Positions 46,477 through 55,240 of a stretch of DNA of 64,000 nt are shown one piece after another. A program made the position numbers and the translations under genes. The notes below the pieces were generated by a model that had not been told where the DNA came from, did no database searches, and saw only the letters and a program-made list of their open reading frames with translations. Position 1 is the first letter of the stretch. Each line of letters begins with the position of its first letter. Source of the DNA: Streptomyces mirabilis (GTDB taxonomy: Bacteria; Actinomycetota; Actinomycetes; Streptomycetales; Streptomycetaceae); the NCBI RefSeq assembly GCF_018310535.1, contig NZ_CP074102.1, forward strand, positions 1 to 64,000. Reading direction: 5' to 3'.

Positions 46477-47475
46477 TCACTGGTAGGGGATCTCGCCGGA
46501 CACCTTGACGCTCGACCAGTCGAACTCGATCTGCTCCAGCACATCGAGGTCCTCGAAGACCCGGTGCAGGCCGCTGTAGTCGCGCAGCAGCGCCTTGCGG
46601 CCGGCGTCCTGGACGTCCAGCAGCATCTCCTCGCCACCCTTGACGCCGACCAGCTTCATGACGGTCTGCCACGTGCCGTAGTCGTTCGCCGCGTACGCCT
46701 CCAGCGCATCGCACAGGGCCTGCAGCAGGAAGCGCTGCTGTTCCTTGTTCAGCTGGGGGTAGAGGACTTTGACCAGTTCGCCGTTGATGGATCCGTGGCA
46801 GACCTCGTCGTGGCGGTGCAGCCGGGCGAGGGCCAGGTTCATGGGCTGGATGCCGGGAGCCTTGGCGATCAGTTCGAGGTAGCCGCCGATGCACAGCTCC
46901 GTGATGGTGGCGAAGGAGAGCGTGAGGAGACTGCGCTGCCAGCGCTCCGGGGCGTCCGCACTGAGCTGCATGTGCACCCGGGAGTAGTACGGCAGCGGCA
47001 GATCGGAGTCCTTGAACGGCTTGCCGCGCCGCTTGCGCGTGATGCCGCTCGCCATGTGGTGCATGAGGGTGTGGTACTGCTCGTCCACCATCGACTGCAT
47101 CAGCGAGATCTCCAGCGCCTCACCCCACAGTCCGGGGAACTCTCCCTGGAGAATGAGGCTGAACGCCGGGTTGACCACGCGCTGTTCGGAGAACATCGTG
47201 TTCCGGTTCAGCGCGATCATCGCCCAGCTCAGGATCTCCCCCTGCTGCTCGGAAGACAGCTCCCGGTAGGTGGGGTGGTCCTTGAACGGCACGATCGTGT
47301 CGGGGTAGTCCGGGAGTTCCGGATCGAAGAGATCGAGCAGGTCGGGGTCGTCCCGCTTGACCGTGGCGCGCTTCTCCCAGTTCAGGGCGAGCCGCTGGAT
47401 GACCGGGTTGTCCACCGCGTCGAAGAGCACGGTGCCGAAGTTTCCGGTGCTGCCTTCCTGAGGATCGGTGATCAC
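46477..47475 (-). CDS. AurF-type diiron arylamine N-oxygenase homologue
   Basis: A 332-aa protein with the full seven-residue metal set of AurF. Glu97, Glu132 and His135 (DEQYH), Glu193 (ITELCIG), and His220, Glu224 and His227 (HRHDEVCH) have almost the same numbers and spacing as E101, E136, H139, E196, H223, E227 and H230 of AurF. AurF and CmlI convert an aryl amine to a nitro group. In the same operon lies 4-amino-4-deoxychorismate synthase, the source of p-aminobenzoate or p-aminophenylalanine, so an aromatic amine substrate is plausible (inference). GTG start behind AGAGGAAG. Confidence 0.9.
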   Translation of the reverse strand: MITDPQEGSTGNFGTVLFDAVDNPVIQRLALNWEKRATVKRDDPDLLDLFDPELPDYPDTIVPFKDHPTYRELSSEQQGEILSWAMIALNRNTMFSEQRVVNPAFSLILQGEFPGLWGEALEISLMQSMVDEQYHTLMHHMASGITRKRRGKPFKDSDLPLPYYSRVHMQLSADAPERWQRSLLTLSFATITELCIGGYLELIAKAPGIQPMNLALARLHRHDEVCHGSINGELVKVLYPQLNKEQQRFLLQALCDALEAYAANDYGTWQTVMKLVGVKGGEEMLLDVQDAGRKALLRDYSGLHRVFEDLDVLEQIEFDWSSVKVSGEIPYQ

Positions 47476-47526
47476 AGGGGTGCTTCCTCTCTGTTGCTGA
47501 TCCGGGCCGGTGCGGCCCCTGTCCGC

Positions 47527-48273
47527 CTAGGCGCCGACGAAGAAGCGGGTCAGGTGCCGGCGCTGGTCGGTGTAGGAGCTGCGGCCGTGGAACATCCGGC
47601 GGTTGTCCCAGATCAGCAGCGCGTGGTCCGGGACGAGCACCGGCAGGTGGTTGTCGTTGAAGAACCTGGTGCCGTGCTCGGCGAGGGCGATGCCCTCCTC
47701 GCCCAGGGGCAGACGGTCGACGAAGACGTCCCGGCCGAGGTCGGGTGTGTAATCTCCGAACGTGAGGTGGGTGTAGCTGAACCGGATCACCTCGGTGCCG
47801 TCCACGTCACGCGAAACCATCGGCTTGTGGACCGTCCACTCGGCCTCGCCGTCCTTTCCCTGCGTTCCATAGGCGCCGGGGAAGTCGGTTTCCACGTCGT
47901 ACATCAATTCCCGCTCGCGGTCGCTGAGATCAGCGAGGAACTTGCGCCCGTCGCAGATCGTCGTGTGCCCGCCTCCGCACCGGGCCTGCGCGTGGCAGTA
48001 GAGGGCCAGGTACTGCGGGACGGGGTCCCAGCCCGGCGCCTCGGTGTGGACGTATATCTCCCTCGAGGTCTTGGAGTGCAGCAGATCCTCGAATCCGGGG
48101 GTGACCACGATTTCGTGCGACTTGCGGCCGTCGTACTGCGGCAGGATGCTGCCCAGCCCGCTCAGCAGCTTCTCGGCGTTCTCGGTGGAACCCACGTTCT
48201 CGATGACGATGTATCCGTCCCGGTCGAGCACCGAGCGGAGTTCGTTGATGTCCCGCACGTCGGAAGTGGTCAA
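47527..48273 (-). CDS. Fe(II)/2-oxoglutarate oxygenase, TauD/clavaminate-synthase-like
   Basis: About 248 aa. The iron facial triad is His76-x-Glu78 (YVHTEAPGW) and distal His229 (RRMFHGRSS), followed by the 2-oxoglutarate-binding Arg (RRHLTRFF). The HxE form is that of clavaminate synthase and NRPS-linked hydroxylases rather than HxD. The TTG at 48273, 8 bases after AGGAG, is preferred; GTG at 48282 is in frame but too close to the AGGAG. It is likely to hydroxylate or desaturate an amino-acid-derived intermediate. Confidence 0.85.
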   Translation of the reverse strand: MTTSDVRDINELRSVLDRDGYIVIENVGSTENAEKLLSGLGSILPQYDGRKSHEIVVTPGFEDLLHSKTSREIYVHTEAPGWDPVPQYLALYCHAQARCGGGHTTICDGRKFLADLSDRERELMYDVETDFPGAYGTQGKDGEAEWTVHKPMVSRDVDGTEVIRFSYTHLTFGDYTPDLGRDVFVDRLPLGEEGIALAEHGTRFFNDNHLPVLVPDHALLIWDNRRMFHGRSSYTDQRRHLTRFFVGA

Positions 48274-48670
48274 TCGAATCACTCCTGGTTCACTGTGAAT
48301 GGCCGTCGAAAAGCCGCACGATGGCGCGCACGGTCGTCGACGACCGCGTTCTGCCCGGTGATCAGGGCGGTGGCAGGCGCACGACGCTGACGTGGGCACA
48401 CCCGGCGGGCAGTCGAATCCGGCCGGGGCGGCTGAATTCGGCCTGGGTGGCCGGTCCTTGAAGAGGCGATCAGGCCAGACCGGGAGGGGCGTCCGGGTGG
48501 TTTCCGGAACCGGTCACCACCAACTGCCCGCCACTTTTTGCCAATAGGTCACCCAACGTCCTTGCGATTGCGACGACGGGACCCGTCCAGCCAATTCTGG
48601 CCTGCCCCACTGATTGAATTCTGCTCAAAGCCGGGGCGGCTGACCACAGGTGTTCGAGGACTATGTCAGG
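48274..48670. other. Non-coding gap inside the biosynthetic run
   Basis: 397 bases between the PabAB fusion and the oxygenase gene, by far the widest gap in the minus-strand run. It has no supported ORF. It contains an AT-richer section (around 48530-48620) with a small inverted repeat GCCA-N4-TGGC, so it probably holds a second promoter for the 15 downstream genes, and possibly a terminator for the first two. Confidence 0.55.
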
Positions 48671-50821
48671 TCAGTGAAAATCGGCGCCGGTGAGGTCGAG
48701 GAGGGGCCGTGCCTTGACGGCGGTCTCCTTGAACTCCGCCATCGGATCCGACAGCGCTATGACGGCTCCGCCGACTCCGTAACGAATACGGCCGGGGGTG
48801 ACCACGGCCGTGCGTATCACGACGCTCAGATCGGCTGCACCGGTCAGCGAGAAGTAGCCGATGGCGCCGGAGTAGATGCCACGCGGGCCGGCTTCGAGCT
48901 TGTCGATGAGCTGCATGGTGCGGATCTTCGGGGCGCCGGTCATGGAACCGGGCGGGAAGGCGGCGCGCACCCAGTCCACCGAACTGCGGCCCGCCGAGAG
49001 CCTCGCCCGGATCCGGCTCGTCAGCTGGTGCACCGTCGCGTAGGTCTCGACCTGGAAGAGGTCGGCCTCGACCGAACCGATCTCGGCGCACCGGCCGAGG
49101 TCGTTGCGGACCAGGTCGACGATCATCAGGTTCTCCGCGCGGTCCTTCTCCTGAGTCCGCAGATCCTCGGCCAGGTCGGCGTCCTGCGCCGGGGTCGCGC
49201 CGCGCGGACGCGTCCCTTTGATGGGCCTCGAGTCGGCCTTGCCGTCCGCCGAGATGTGCAGGAAACGCTCGGGCGAGGTGCTGAGCACAGACAGCGGCCC
49301 GAAGCTGAGCAGCGCCCCGTAGGGCGCGGGGCTGTTGCGGCGCAGGAAGCGGTAGCCCTGCCAGGGGTCCAGGTCGAGGTGCACCTCGGCCATGTTGGTC
49401 AGGCACACCTCGTACGTCTCGCCCGCGGCTATCTCGCGTCGGCAGTCGGCGATGAGCCGGAGGTAGGTGTCGCGGTCGTGCCGCAGCCGCAGTTCGGCGG
49501 GCCCAGCCGGAGCCGGTACGTCCTCGGCGGCAGGGCCGGCTGCCAAGGCCGCGAGCTCGTCCTGGGCGAAGCGCAGCCAGGCGCGTGCCGCCGTCTCGTC
49601 GCCGTCCGGCGCCAGGGCCAGCAGCTGGACGGTGCCCGCCAGGTGGTCGAAGACCAGCGCGCGGCCGGCGAAGACCATGACGGCATCGGGCTCCTTCGAC
49701 CGGTGCGCCGCGTCCCCGCCGCACTGGGCCTTCAGCTCGTAGCCGAGGTAGCCGACCCAGCCGAGGGCGAATCCGCAGTCGAGCGGCGGAACCTCTACGC
49801 GGATCGAGCGGAGGTCGCGATCGAGCCATTCCAGGAGCCCGCTCTGGACCACGCGCGTGCCCTCGGCGGACCGGACCGTCACGGTACCCGCGTTCACATC
49901 GGCCTGTGCCACTCGGGCGAGCGGGCCTGACGCGTCCCCCATGACGGAGAACCGCCCCGTGTCCATGTCGGATCTGCTGCTGTCCAGCCAGAAGGCGTAC
50001 TCCCCGCCCCGGAAGAGGCGGTCGTAGGCGACCTCGGCGTCGCAGGGCACGGGGAGTTGCTCGGCCAGGACCCGCAGCGAACGGGGCCGTCGCCGGTCCT
50101 GCTCCGGCTCCACGTCCTGGGCCCCACCGGCACCGATGACTGCCTCGGCGGCGGATCCGGCACCCGCGTCGTGGGCCGCGTCGGCGGCCGGGGGCGCTGG
50201 GGCCCGTCCCGAGATCTCCACCCGCTCCGCCGCGCGGCTCGCGCGCCATGTCCGGCTCAGGTGCATGAAGTTGGCGAGCAGGTCGTGCCCGTGCCGGGTC
50301 AGGATCGACTCGGGGTGGAACTGCAGGCCCCACATCGGCCGGTCGCGGTGCTCGATGCCCATCAGGACGCCGTCAGGTGTCCGGGCGACGGCCCTGAGCT
50401 CCTCGGGGAGGTCGGTCACGGCCAGCGAGTGGTAGCGCACCACCTCGAACGGCGACGGGAGTCCGGCGAACAGCCCGGTGCCGTCGTGCAGCACGGGCGA
50501 GAGGCGGCCGTGCCTGGGCTCCGGCGCCCGGGACACGGTGGCGCCGTGCGCCAGGGCCAGTCCCTGGTGGCCGAGACACACACCCAACAGGGGCAGCCGC
50601 GCATGCTCGACGATCTCCCGGCAGATCCCGAAGTCGGCGGCGACCGCCGGATCTCCGGGCCCCGGCGAGAGGACGACGCTGTCGAACGAGTCGAGCATGC
50701 CGCGGTGCCAGGAGGGGTCGTCGTTGCGGATCACCACCGGCTCCTGTCCGCTCACCTCCGCCAGGTAGTGGTGAAGGTTGTAGGTGAAGGAGTCATAGTT
50801 GTCGACAAGGAGCGTGCGCAT
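48671..50821 (-). CDS. pabAB: 4-amino-4-deoxychorismate synthase, fused PabA-PabB
   Basis: A 716-aa fusion. Residues 1-190 are a class I glutamine amidotransferase (LLVDNYDSFTYNL, LSPGPGDP, nucleophile Cys in LGVCLGHQGLAL, His/Glu in QFHPESIL). A ~60-residue linker joins the chorismate-amination domain. In the latter PIKGTRPRG has Lys535, the residue that marks PabB; anthranilate synthases have PIAGT. Product: 4-amino-4-deoxychorismate, precursor of p-aminobenzoate or p-aminophenylalanine. The same fusion order occurs in chloramphenicol- and pristinamycin-type clusters (family knowledge). No pabC, papB or papC is seen in the window. Confidence 0.93.
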   Translation of the reverse strand: MRTLLVDNYDSFTYNLHHYLAEVSGQEPVVIRNDDPSWHRGMLDSFDSVVLSPGPGDPAVAADFGICREIVEHARLPLLGVCLGHQGLALAHGATVSRAPEPRHGRLSPVLHDGTGLFAGLPSPFEVVRYHSLAVTDLPEELRAVARTPDGVLMGIEHRDRPMWGLQFHPESILTRHGHDLLANFMHLSRTWRASRAAERVEISGRAPAPPAADAAHDAGAGSAAEAVIGAGGAQDVEPEQDRRRPRSLRVLAEQLPVPCDAEVAYDRLFRGGEYAFWLDSSRSDMDTGRFSVMGDASGPLARVAQADVNAGTVTVRSAEGTRVVQSGLLEWLDRDLRSIRVEVPPLDCGFALGWVGYLGYELKAQCGGDAAHRSKEPDAVMVFAGRALVFDHLAGTVQLLALAPDGDETAARAWLRFAQDELAALAAGPAAEDVPAPAGPAELRLRHDRDTYLRLIADCRREIAAGETYEVCLTNMAEVHLDLDPWQGYRFLRRNSPAPYGALLSFGPLSVLSTSPERFLHISADGKADSRPIKGTRPRGATPAQDADLAEDLRTQEKDRAENLMIVDLVRNDLGRCAEIGSVEADLFQVETYATVHQLTSRIRARLSAGRSSVDWVRAAFPPGSMTGAPKIRTMQLIDKLEAGPRGIYSGAIGYFSLTGAADLSVVIRTAVVTPGRIRYGVGGAVIALSDPMAEFKETAVKARPLLDLTGADFH

Positions 50822-50837
50822 GGTTCTTTCCGTGACG

Positions 50838-51557
50838 TCAGTCGACAACAACGATCTCCAGGAGTAGGTGCTCAATCCTCTCCTCGCCCTCCAGGAAGCT
50901 GCGGCCGTCCAGCACACGCAGCGTCCGGCCGCACTCGGCGGCCATGTCGCGGAGCAGGGAGAGGTCGCCGCGGTCGCTGAACTGGAGCAGGGCCGAGCCG
51001 CCCTCGGTCAGCAGGCCCGGGGCCTCGACCAGGTAGCGCCGGTGCGCTCGGTAGCCCGGATCCACGTACGCCCGCTCGTGATCGGTCTCGTACCGGTAGT
51101 CGTCGGGCGCGAGAACGAAGTTGGAGTGCCAGTAGACGGTGTCGAAGCGCTCAGCGGGGTCCAGTGCCGAGAACAGGTCGCTGTGGACCACTCTCACCCG
51201 GTCCGCCATGCCGTGGCGCGCGGCGTTGATCTCCGTGTTGCGCACGGCGTCCGGGTTGATGTCGGTGGCGACCACTCGCTCACAGCCCGCGAGGGCGGCC
51301 GACACCGCGATGATCCCGGTTCCGGAACCGATCTCCAGGAACGATCCGTTGCGCCGCCAGAAATCGGGCTCCTCGTCGCCGACGAGCCCGAGAACCTCCA
51401 TCGCCACCCTGGTCGTCGCCGAGAACACGGGCGAGAACACGCCACCCAGGACGCCCCACTCTCTGTTCGCCAGTGCAAACATCTCCGGCCTGTCCGTCCG
51501 TGTCAACGCCTGCCGGCTGCGCTCGAGCGACCGCACATAGCTCTTCAGCTCTGCCAT
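50838..51557 (-). CDS. Class I SAM-dependent methyltransferase, PrmC-like fold
   Basis: A 239-aa protein. Motif I is SFLEIGSGTGIIAVSAAL, followed by ERVVATDINPDAVRNTEIN. The position of the NPPY motif of HemK/PrmC-type N-methyltransferases is VYWHSNFVL, so the amide-binding signature is changed. It is the first gene of the long minus-strand run, 16 bases before pabAB, with its promoter in the divergent gap to the PucR-type regulator. It is likely a small-molecule methyltransferase for the cluster. Confidence 0.85.
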   Translation of the reverse strand: MAELKSYVRSLERSRQALTRTDRPEMFALANREWGVLGGVFSPVFSATTRVAMEVLGLVGDEEPDFWRRNGSFLEIGSGTGIIAVSAALAGCERVVATDINPDAVRNTEINAARHGMADRVRVVHSDLFSALDPAERFDTVYWHSNFVLAPDDYRYETDHERAYVDPGYRAHRRYLVEAPGLLTEGGSALLQFSDRGDLSLLRDMAAECGRTLRVLDGRSFLEGEERIEHLLLEIVVVD

Positions 51558-51803
51558 CCGTATCCCTTGTGACCATGAGCGCCGTGCGCGCCGTCTGTCC
51601 CCGTGATCGACATATTGACCAGCCCTGACACCTGCCGGAAGGTGCTCGTGCCACAACGCTCGGCCGCTGAAGAGGTGGCCCGGGCACCTGTCCCCGCGCC
51701 ACGCAGGGCCTGCGCGGCTACCGGAGAGTAGGCATCCGAGTTGCTGAATCGCCTACGCGTACAATGGGGAAGTTCGTCGGAAGCCTGTGGTGGGGGGCAC
51801 TTG

Positions 51804-53714
51804 GTGGATTCGGATGACACCTCGGGTGACGCAGGCGCGGAGTCTCCCGCGCTGACCGTTCTCCGCCTCCTCGCCCAGGAAGCCCCGCCCTGGCACTTCG
51901 AGGACCTGCTCCGGGAGACGCACCAGAGCAAGCTGACGGAGCGGCAGCTGAGCGGACTGCGGCAGGCCACCCGGCTGGCGCTGGACGTCCGCGCCTCGAT
52001 GGACAGACAGCGGAAACGGGAAGCCGCCCTCGCGGCGCTGGTCGACGCGGCCCAGGAGATGGCAGACAGTGGCGCCGACATCCTGAAGGCGGTCACCCGC
52101 CGCGCACGACTGCTGCTGGACTTCGACATGACGTATGCCAGCCTCCAGCAGGCGGACGGCAGTTCGTACGTGCAGCACACCGACGGCGAGACGACGGCGC
52201 TCAGCGTCGGCCTCTCCATGGACAAGGGCATGGGCATGGGCCAGCTGGCCCAGCACAGGCATGCCCCCTTCTGGTCCTCCGACTACCTGGCCGACGACCG
52301 GTTCCCGCATGCGCGGGACATCGACGAGGTCGTGCGCTCGGAAGGCCTCCGCGGGATCCTCGCCGTCCCGATGACCCACGGCAAGACGACCCTCGGGGCG
52401 TTGTACGGCGCCACGCGGGCCGTACGCCATTTCACTCCCGACGAGGTCAGCCTGATGCGGGCCCTGGCCAACCTGTCGGCCTCGGCCATCGCGGCGGCCC
52501 GGCGTCAGGACCTGGCGGACGCCCGTGCGGCCGAGGCGGAGCGGGAGGCGGCCCGTGCCGAGTCCCTGCGGACGCGGCTGAGTTCGGTCTGCGAGGCACA
52601 GACCCGGCTCATGGACATGGTGCTCGACGGCTGCGATCTCGGTGACGTCCTGCATACGGCCGCCGAGGCGCTGGGCGGCACCCTGTGCGTACGCGATGCC
52701 CAAGGTCGCGTTCCGGCCGCCACCGGGCAGTTGCCCGACCTGAACGAGGCGACGACGGTCAGGGCGCTCGTGGAGGCGCACGCCGGCGACGAGCCCGTGG
52801 CCGTCACCGGGAGCGTCTGGGCCACGCGTCTGGGCGCCGGATTGGCGGAACCCGCTGTCCTGCTTCTTGAGGCGCCCCGCGAACTCGGGTCCACGGAACG
52901 GCAGTTGCTGCGGGCGGTCGGCCAGGCCGTCGCCCTGGTCCTGCAACGGCAGAGCATGGCGGCCGCTGCGGGACCCGTACGCGACGAGTACCTGGACGAC
53001 CTGCTCTCGGCTGCCCCGCAGTCCTCGCGCCGGCTGTCCGAACGCGCCCGGCGGCTGAGGATCGACCCCGACGGCGAGCACATCGTCCTGGTCCTGCGGC
53101 CGGAGTGCGGAAAGCCGGGCGAGGCGAGCATCTGGGCCTCCTCGTACGCCCATCGGCACGGGGGGATACGGACCGTTCGCGGTGAGTGCCTGGTGCTGTT
53201 CCTGCCGGGCGCGGACGCCTCCGCCGTCGCCCGCTCGGCCGCGGCGGAGCTGTCCGCCGTACTCGGGCAACCCGTGACCGGCGGCGCGGCCGGGCCGACC
53301 CGGGATCTGTGTTCGGTCAAGGAGGTCTTCGAAGAGGCGCGGCGATGTCTGGACACCCTGACCGCCCTCGGCTGTGCGGGCCGCACCGCGGCGGCGAAGG
53401 ACCTGGGCTTCCTCGGGCTGCTGCTCTCCGACAAGAACGACGTCGACGGCTTCGTCTCCTCGGCCGTCGGCCCCGTGCTCGACTACGACGCCCGGCGCTC
53501 CACCGACCTCGTCGGAACGCTGGAGGCGTACTTCACCTCGGGCGGCAGCCCGACCCGGGCCGCCCAGCTGCTGCACGTCCACACCAACACCGTCATGCGC
53601 CGCCTGGACCGGATCGGCGAGCTCCTGGGCTCCTCCTGGCAGGATCCCGCCAACGCGCTGGAGATCCAGCTGGCGTTGCGGCTCCAGCGCGTGAAGGGGT
53701 CGGTGCACCGGTAG
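51804..53714 (+). CDS. GAF / PucR-type helix-turn-helix regulator
   Basis: A 636-aa cytoplasmic regulator. The N-terminal helical part is followed by a GAF domain (residues ~90-230; DFDMTYASLQQ...RGILAVPMTHGKTTLGALYGA), a coiled segment and a second sensor region. The C-terminal PucR-type HTH is LVGTLEAYFTSGGSPTRAAQLLHVHTNTVMRRLDRI. The GTG at 51804 follows GGGGGG; a TTG three bases before is equally possible. It is divergent from the methyltransferase gene and so is a prime candidate to control the minus-strand operon. PucR regulators often sense small metabolites. Confidence 0.88.
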   Translation: MDSDDTSGDAGAESPALTVLRLLAQEAPPWHFEDLLRETHQSKLTERQLSGLRQATRLALDVRASMDRQRKREAALAALVDAAQEMADSGADILKAVTRRARLLLDFDMTYASLQQADGSSYVQHTDGETTALSVGLSMDKGMGMGQLAQHRHAPFWSSDYLADDRFPHARDIDEVVRSEGLRGILAVPMTHGKTTLGALYGATRAVRHFTPDEVSLMRALANLSASAIAAARRQDLADARAAEAEREAARAESLRTRLSSVCEAQTRLMDMVLDGCDLGDVLHTAAEALGGTLCVRDAQGRVPAATGQLPDLNEATTVRALVEAHAGDEPVAVTGSVWATRLGAGLAEPAVLLLEAPRELGSTERQLLRAVGQAVALVLQRQSMAAAAGPVRDEYLDDLLSAAPQSSRRLSERARRLRIDPDGEHIVLVLRPECGKPGEASIWASSYAHRHGGIRTVRGECLVLFLPGADASAVARSAAAELSAVLGQPVTGGAAGPTRDLCSVKEVFEEARRCLDTLTALGCAGRTAAAKDLGFLGLLLSDKNDVDGFVSSAVGPVLDYDARRSTDLVGTLEAYFTSGGSPTRAAQLLHVHTNTVMRRLDRIGELLGSSWQDPANALEIQLALRLQRVKGSVHR

Positions 53715-53761
53715 CCCGGCACACGGCAGGCGCGACCCGCTCACGCCTGCGGAACGTCGGG

Positions 53762-55003
53762 TCACACCCAGGGCACCGCGAGCTCCGCCAGGGCTGTTGC
53801 GGCATGAGCGGCGGAGGCCAGGGTGATGTGCCGGTGCCAGCCGCGGAAGGAGCGCCCTTCGAAGTCCTTCAGGCCGACGTCCTCCCCGGTCCCCGCCTGT
53901 GCCTGCCCCGCCCGCCCGGCGAGTTTCGCGATCCGCAGCAGGGAGCCCGGCGCGAGCGAGTCCATGTTGGTGATCCAGCACCCCACAGGCGGGCGCTGCG
54001 GGTCCTCCCACTCACCGAGCAGGAGCAGGCTCCCGCCACTGCGGCCGGAACCCGGCAGGCGCAGCCCCGCGAACCTGCCCGCGGTGTCGACCCGTACGGC
54101 GACCGCCCACGAGGCACGGCGGGCGGCGGGGGAACCGGCCGGGCCGGGCCGCTCGACGCGGCGGCGCAGCCCTTTGGCCGAGGCCAGGATCTGCTGGGCG
54201 CCGTACACCTTGCCGACGTGGCGGGAGAGCGCGGGGTCGCGCACCGTCAGTCGCCCGGCACCGTCGACGCGGGCGATCACCGGGACGCCCGCCGCGGTGA
54301 AGCGGCCGACCGTGTCCGCGATCCGGTCGACGCGCGCGTTCAGCACGACCGGCCGGGCAGCCAACCGCCACTCGGCCATGGGCTCCAGGACCGTGGCGGC
54401 GGCGCACTGCTCCCAGGTCTCCTGCGCGACCGCGTCGGGTATCTCGGCCTGACGCCGCCTCGTACGGTCCCGCAGCCACTGCTCGGGCAGGAACAGCCGC
54501 CAGTTGACCGGCACGTCCAGGGTGTCGGACACGTGCCACAGACCGAAGGCGCGCTGACCGTGGAACGTCTGGTCCGTGCCCGGGTCCACGCCCTCGTGGA
54601 CGCCCACGGACCGGTCGCCGGCCTTCGGTATCGGCATCGGCCGCACCACCCACACGTGCGGGGCGCTGACCTGCTGAAGGTGCCCGGCCAAGGCCCGCCG
54701 CACCGGCATCCAGTCCCAGGTGGAGCTGCTGATGAAGTGGTGCAGGCTCTGCTCCATGGCCGCCCCGCCGACGTGGGCACCGATGTTGCGAATCGTCTTG
54801 CGTCCCTCGGCCGACAGCAGTCCGCGCAGGTACAGCTCCCCCTTGCGGCGCTGGTCGCGCCGCGGGAAGGAGGCGAACAGCGCGTCGGCCAGCTCCTGCG
54901 TCGCCTGCTCCCGCGCCCGGGCCGGACCACCGCCCGGGCCGGACCACCGGCCCGGATCGGACGGCGCGTACTCTTCCGGGGTCGCCTCAATCTGAACGCT
55001 CAC
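53762..55003 (-). CDS. IS701-type transposase homologue without catalytic acids
   Basis: A 413-aa intact protein resembling IS701-family transposases along its whole length (LRGLLSAEGRKTIRNIGAHV; MEQSLHHFISSSTWDW; C-terminal RGWHRHITLASAAHAATAL). The place of the first catalytic Asp pair (normally DDTGFPKxG) reads RPMPIPKAGDRSVG, and the second Asp region (VxADAGYG) reads VVLNARVDRI. No terminal inverted repeats were recognised, and its GTG start has a good ribosome site. It is therefore probably a domesticated DNA-binding protein; similar dead homologues occur in other antibiotic clusters. Confidence 0.82.
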   Translation of the reverse strand: MSVQIEATPEEYAPSDPGRWSGPGGGPARAREQATQELADALFASFPRRDQRRKGELYLRGLLSAEGRKTIRNIGAHVGGAAMEQSLHHFISSSTWDWMPVRRALAGHLQQVSAPHVWVVRPMPIPKAGDRSVGVHEGVDPGTDQTFHGQRAFGLWHVSDTLDVPVNWRLFLPEQWLRDRTRRRQAEIPDAVAQETWEQCAAATVLEPMAEWRLAARPVVLNARVDRIADTVGRFTAAGVPVIARVDGAGRLTVRDPALSRHVGKVYGAQQILASAKGLRRRVERPGPAGSPAARRASWAVAVRVDTAGRFAGLRLPGSGRSGGSLLLLGEWEDPQRPPVGCWITNMDSLAPGSLLRIAKLAGRAGQAQAGTGEDVGLKDFEGRSFRGWHRHITLASAAHAATALAELAVPWV

Positions 55004-55240
55004 AGTGGTTCCTTCCGTTTGCCGTGCCGCTGGCCAGACTGACCTCGCTGAACTGCGCGGACGAGGTCGGCGGGGCACCGGATACGCACCCGGGGAGGGT
55101 CGCTCGGCCACCTCCCGGGTCGGGTGGGCGAAAGGCGCGGGGGCCGTGGGCACGGGCGGGCGACCGGGGAGAGGTGACGGGACCACACAGCCCGCGCACC
55201 CGCACCGGCCCGGTTCCGGGCGTTTGGTAGCTTCGTCGCC

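Noticed and set aside
48671..50821. Anthranilate synthase (phenazine- or tryptophan-type) as identity of the fusion
   Set aside because: The motif is PIKGT rather than PIAGT, and the amidotransferase comes first. Both fit aminodeoxychorismate synthase better.
53762..55003. Active IS701 insertion sequence
   Set aside because: The catalytic Asp motifs are replaced and no terminal inverted repeats were found, so it is listed as an intact gene rather than a mobile element.
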